Positions 6,955 through 7,261 of a stretch of 7,261 nucleotides of DNA are shown in pieces (position 1 is the stretch's first letter; the number at the start of each line of letters is the position of its first letter). Both the position numbers and the translations under genes were made by a program. Source of the DNA: Actinomycetota bacterium (lineage in GTDB: Bacteria; Actinomycetota; Actinomycetes; Streptosporangiales; Streptosporangiaceae); assembly GCA_003541285.1 (NCBI GenBank), contig DPMS01000956.1, forward strand, positions 729-7,989, read 5' to 3'. A model generated the notes under the pieces. That model made no database searches. It was given only the letters and a program-made list of their open reading frames with translations, and was not told where the DNA came from.

Positions 6955-7261
6955 CTAAGCAGAGAGAACCGGGATCACCACGGCGAAAACACCGCCGAAG
7001 AACACCCAGGCGTCCTCGCACCCGGCGATGACTTCCTCCAGCGTCATCGAGAACGTCAGGTAGACGAACATGAGCCGGGAGAAGCAGGCGGTGAACACCA
7101 GCGCGTGCAGCTTGCGGCGCCTGCCCTCGCCGGCGGGGATCAGCCCCAGGTACCCGAAATCGATCTGCAGCTCACCGCCCGGCGGCCCGTCATCAACCGG
7201 CGTGGTCACCTTCTGGCCGCCGGCGCCGCACCGCTCGGCCGCGAACCGGTGCAGCGTCCGC
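6955..7261 (-). pseudogene. istA: IS21-family transposase IstA, 5'/central part (interrupted; start beyond the window)
   Basis: This is the middle of an IS21 IstA transposase. The frame is open from the right window edge (R-T-L-H-R-F-A-A-E-R) through ELQIDFGYLG, where the Asp of QIDFG is the usual first catalytic acid of this integrase core. It continues through a basic GRRRKLH segment and the core strand LHALVFTACFSRLMFVY to G-G-V-F-A-V-V-I-P. There the sequence leaves the family pattern, reads V-L-S-A, and stops at a TAG (6957-6955) supplied by the inserted element. The expected next residues, D-N-E-K, are found at 400-389. The Asp-to-Asp distance in the rejoined protein is 64 residues. A GTG near 7209 could be called as a start, but the frame is open and IstA-like upstream of it, so the true start is outside the window. 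The truncated product lacks two of three catalytic acids and should be inactive. Confidence 0.88.
6959..6974. repeat. Right element junction: terminal inverted repeat plus 6-bp core
   Basis: GCAGAGAGAA (6959-6968) is followed by CCGGGA (6969-6974). It pairs with the left end: 9 of 10 arm positions are symmetric and the core is identical. In a circularised element the right arm, core and left arm would sit side by side as a 26-bp recombination site. Confidence 0.8.

Larger units (their letters stand above)
406..6968 (-). mobile_element. Tn554-related / recombinase-in-trio transposon inserted in istA
   Basis: The element is bounded by imperfect 10-bp inverted repeats (406-415 and 6959-6968). 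It is flanked on both sides by the same CCGGGA (400-405 and 6969-6974); the following T is also shared (406, 6975), so the boundary can slide by one base. It holds three overlapping tyrosine recombinase genes, a TnpC/DUF6262-like coiled-coil gene and one small gene of unknown function, all on the minus strand and in the same direction as the disrupted istA. Three recombinase genes in a row with overlapping stops and starts is the hallmark of RIT and Tn554-type elements. These use a short crossover core between inverted repeats rather than DDE chemistry. The sizes (about 505, 569 and 737 aa plus a small TnpC-like protein) fit the large Tn554-type families better than the smaller classical RitA/B/C proteins. 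Whether it still moves cannot be told from one copy, but all genes look intact. Confidence 0.87.

Noticed and set aside
6930..6958. Possible promoter for the recombinase operon: TTAGTT (6958-6953) and TGTTAG (6935-6930), minus strand, 17-bp spacing
   Set aside because: Spacing is right but both boxes are poor matches to the consensus, and actinobacterial promoters are hard to call by eye; not listed as a feature.
1..7261. tRNA attachment site, CRISPR array, resistance gene or other cargo
   Set aside because: No tRNA-like or repeat-spacer pattern is visible, and every large open frame is accounted for by istA, the recombinases and two small genes.

Overview
The window is very GC-rich. Every convincing gene lies on the minus strand with strong GC bias at third codon positions, and ribosome binding sites of the AGGAG type are visible. 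This suggests a high-GC actinobacterium (Streptomyces, Frankia or Actinomadura-like), but no single gene fixes the genus.

The window is a transposon inside a transposon. Its two outer edges (about 1-405 and 6969-7261) are the 3' and 5' parts of one IS21-family istA transposase gene, read on the minus strand. Joining them across a shared CCGGGAT (minus strand ATCCCGG) restores an uninterrupted istA frame through the conserved V-I-P-D-N motif. The interrupting element occupies about 406-6968 (roughly 6.56 kb). Its ends form an imperfect inverted repeat (GCAGAGAGAA / TTCTCTCCGC, 9 of 10 symmetric) around a 6-bp CCGGGA core, which is the layout of a tyrosine-recombinase crossover site. The insertion splits the codon of the predicted second catalytic Asp of IstA.

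Inside the element, reading right to left on the minus strand, is a compact operon. It holds three different large tyrosine recombinases (about 505, 569 and 737 aa), joined by a TGATG overlap and an ATGA overlap. A 148-aa basic coiled-coil protein of the TnpC/DUF6262 type follows, overlapping the third recombinase by 10 nt. After a 101-bp gap comes a 129-aa protein of unknown function with its own good RBS. This architecture is that of a Tn554-related or recombinase-in-trio element. No resistance or metabolic cargo is present; the 129-aa gene is the only passenger candidate.

The first and third recombinases keep the Arg I position, while the middle one has Val there. The middle and third also carry C-terminal Cys/His clusters. 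A 14-bp subterminal motif (about CGTGTYGYGWTTCC) occurs twice at the left end and once, inverted, at the right end; these are candidate accessory binding sites. The likely model is that the three recombinases and the coiled-coil protein together cut and join the 6-bp core, and that precise excision would regenerate an intact istA.
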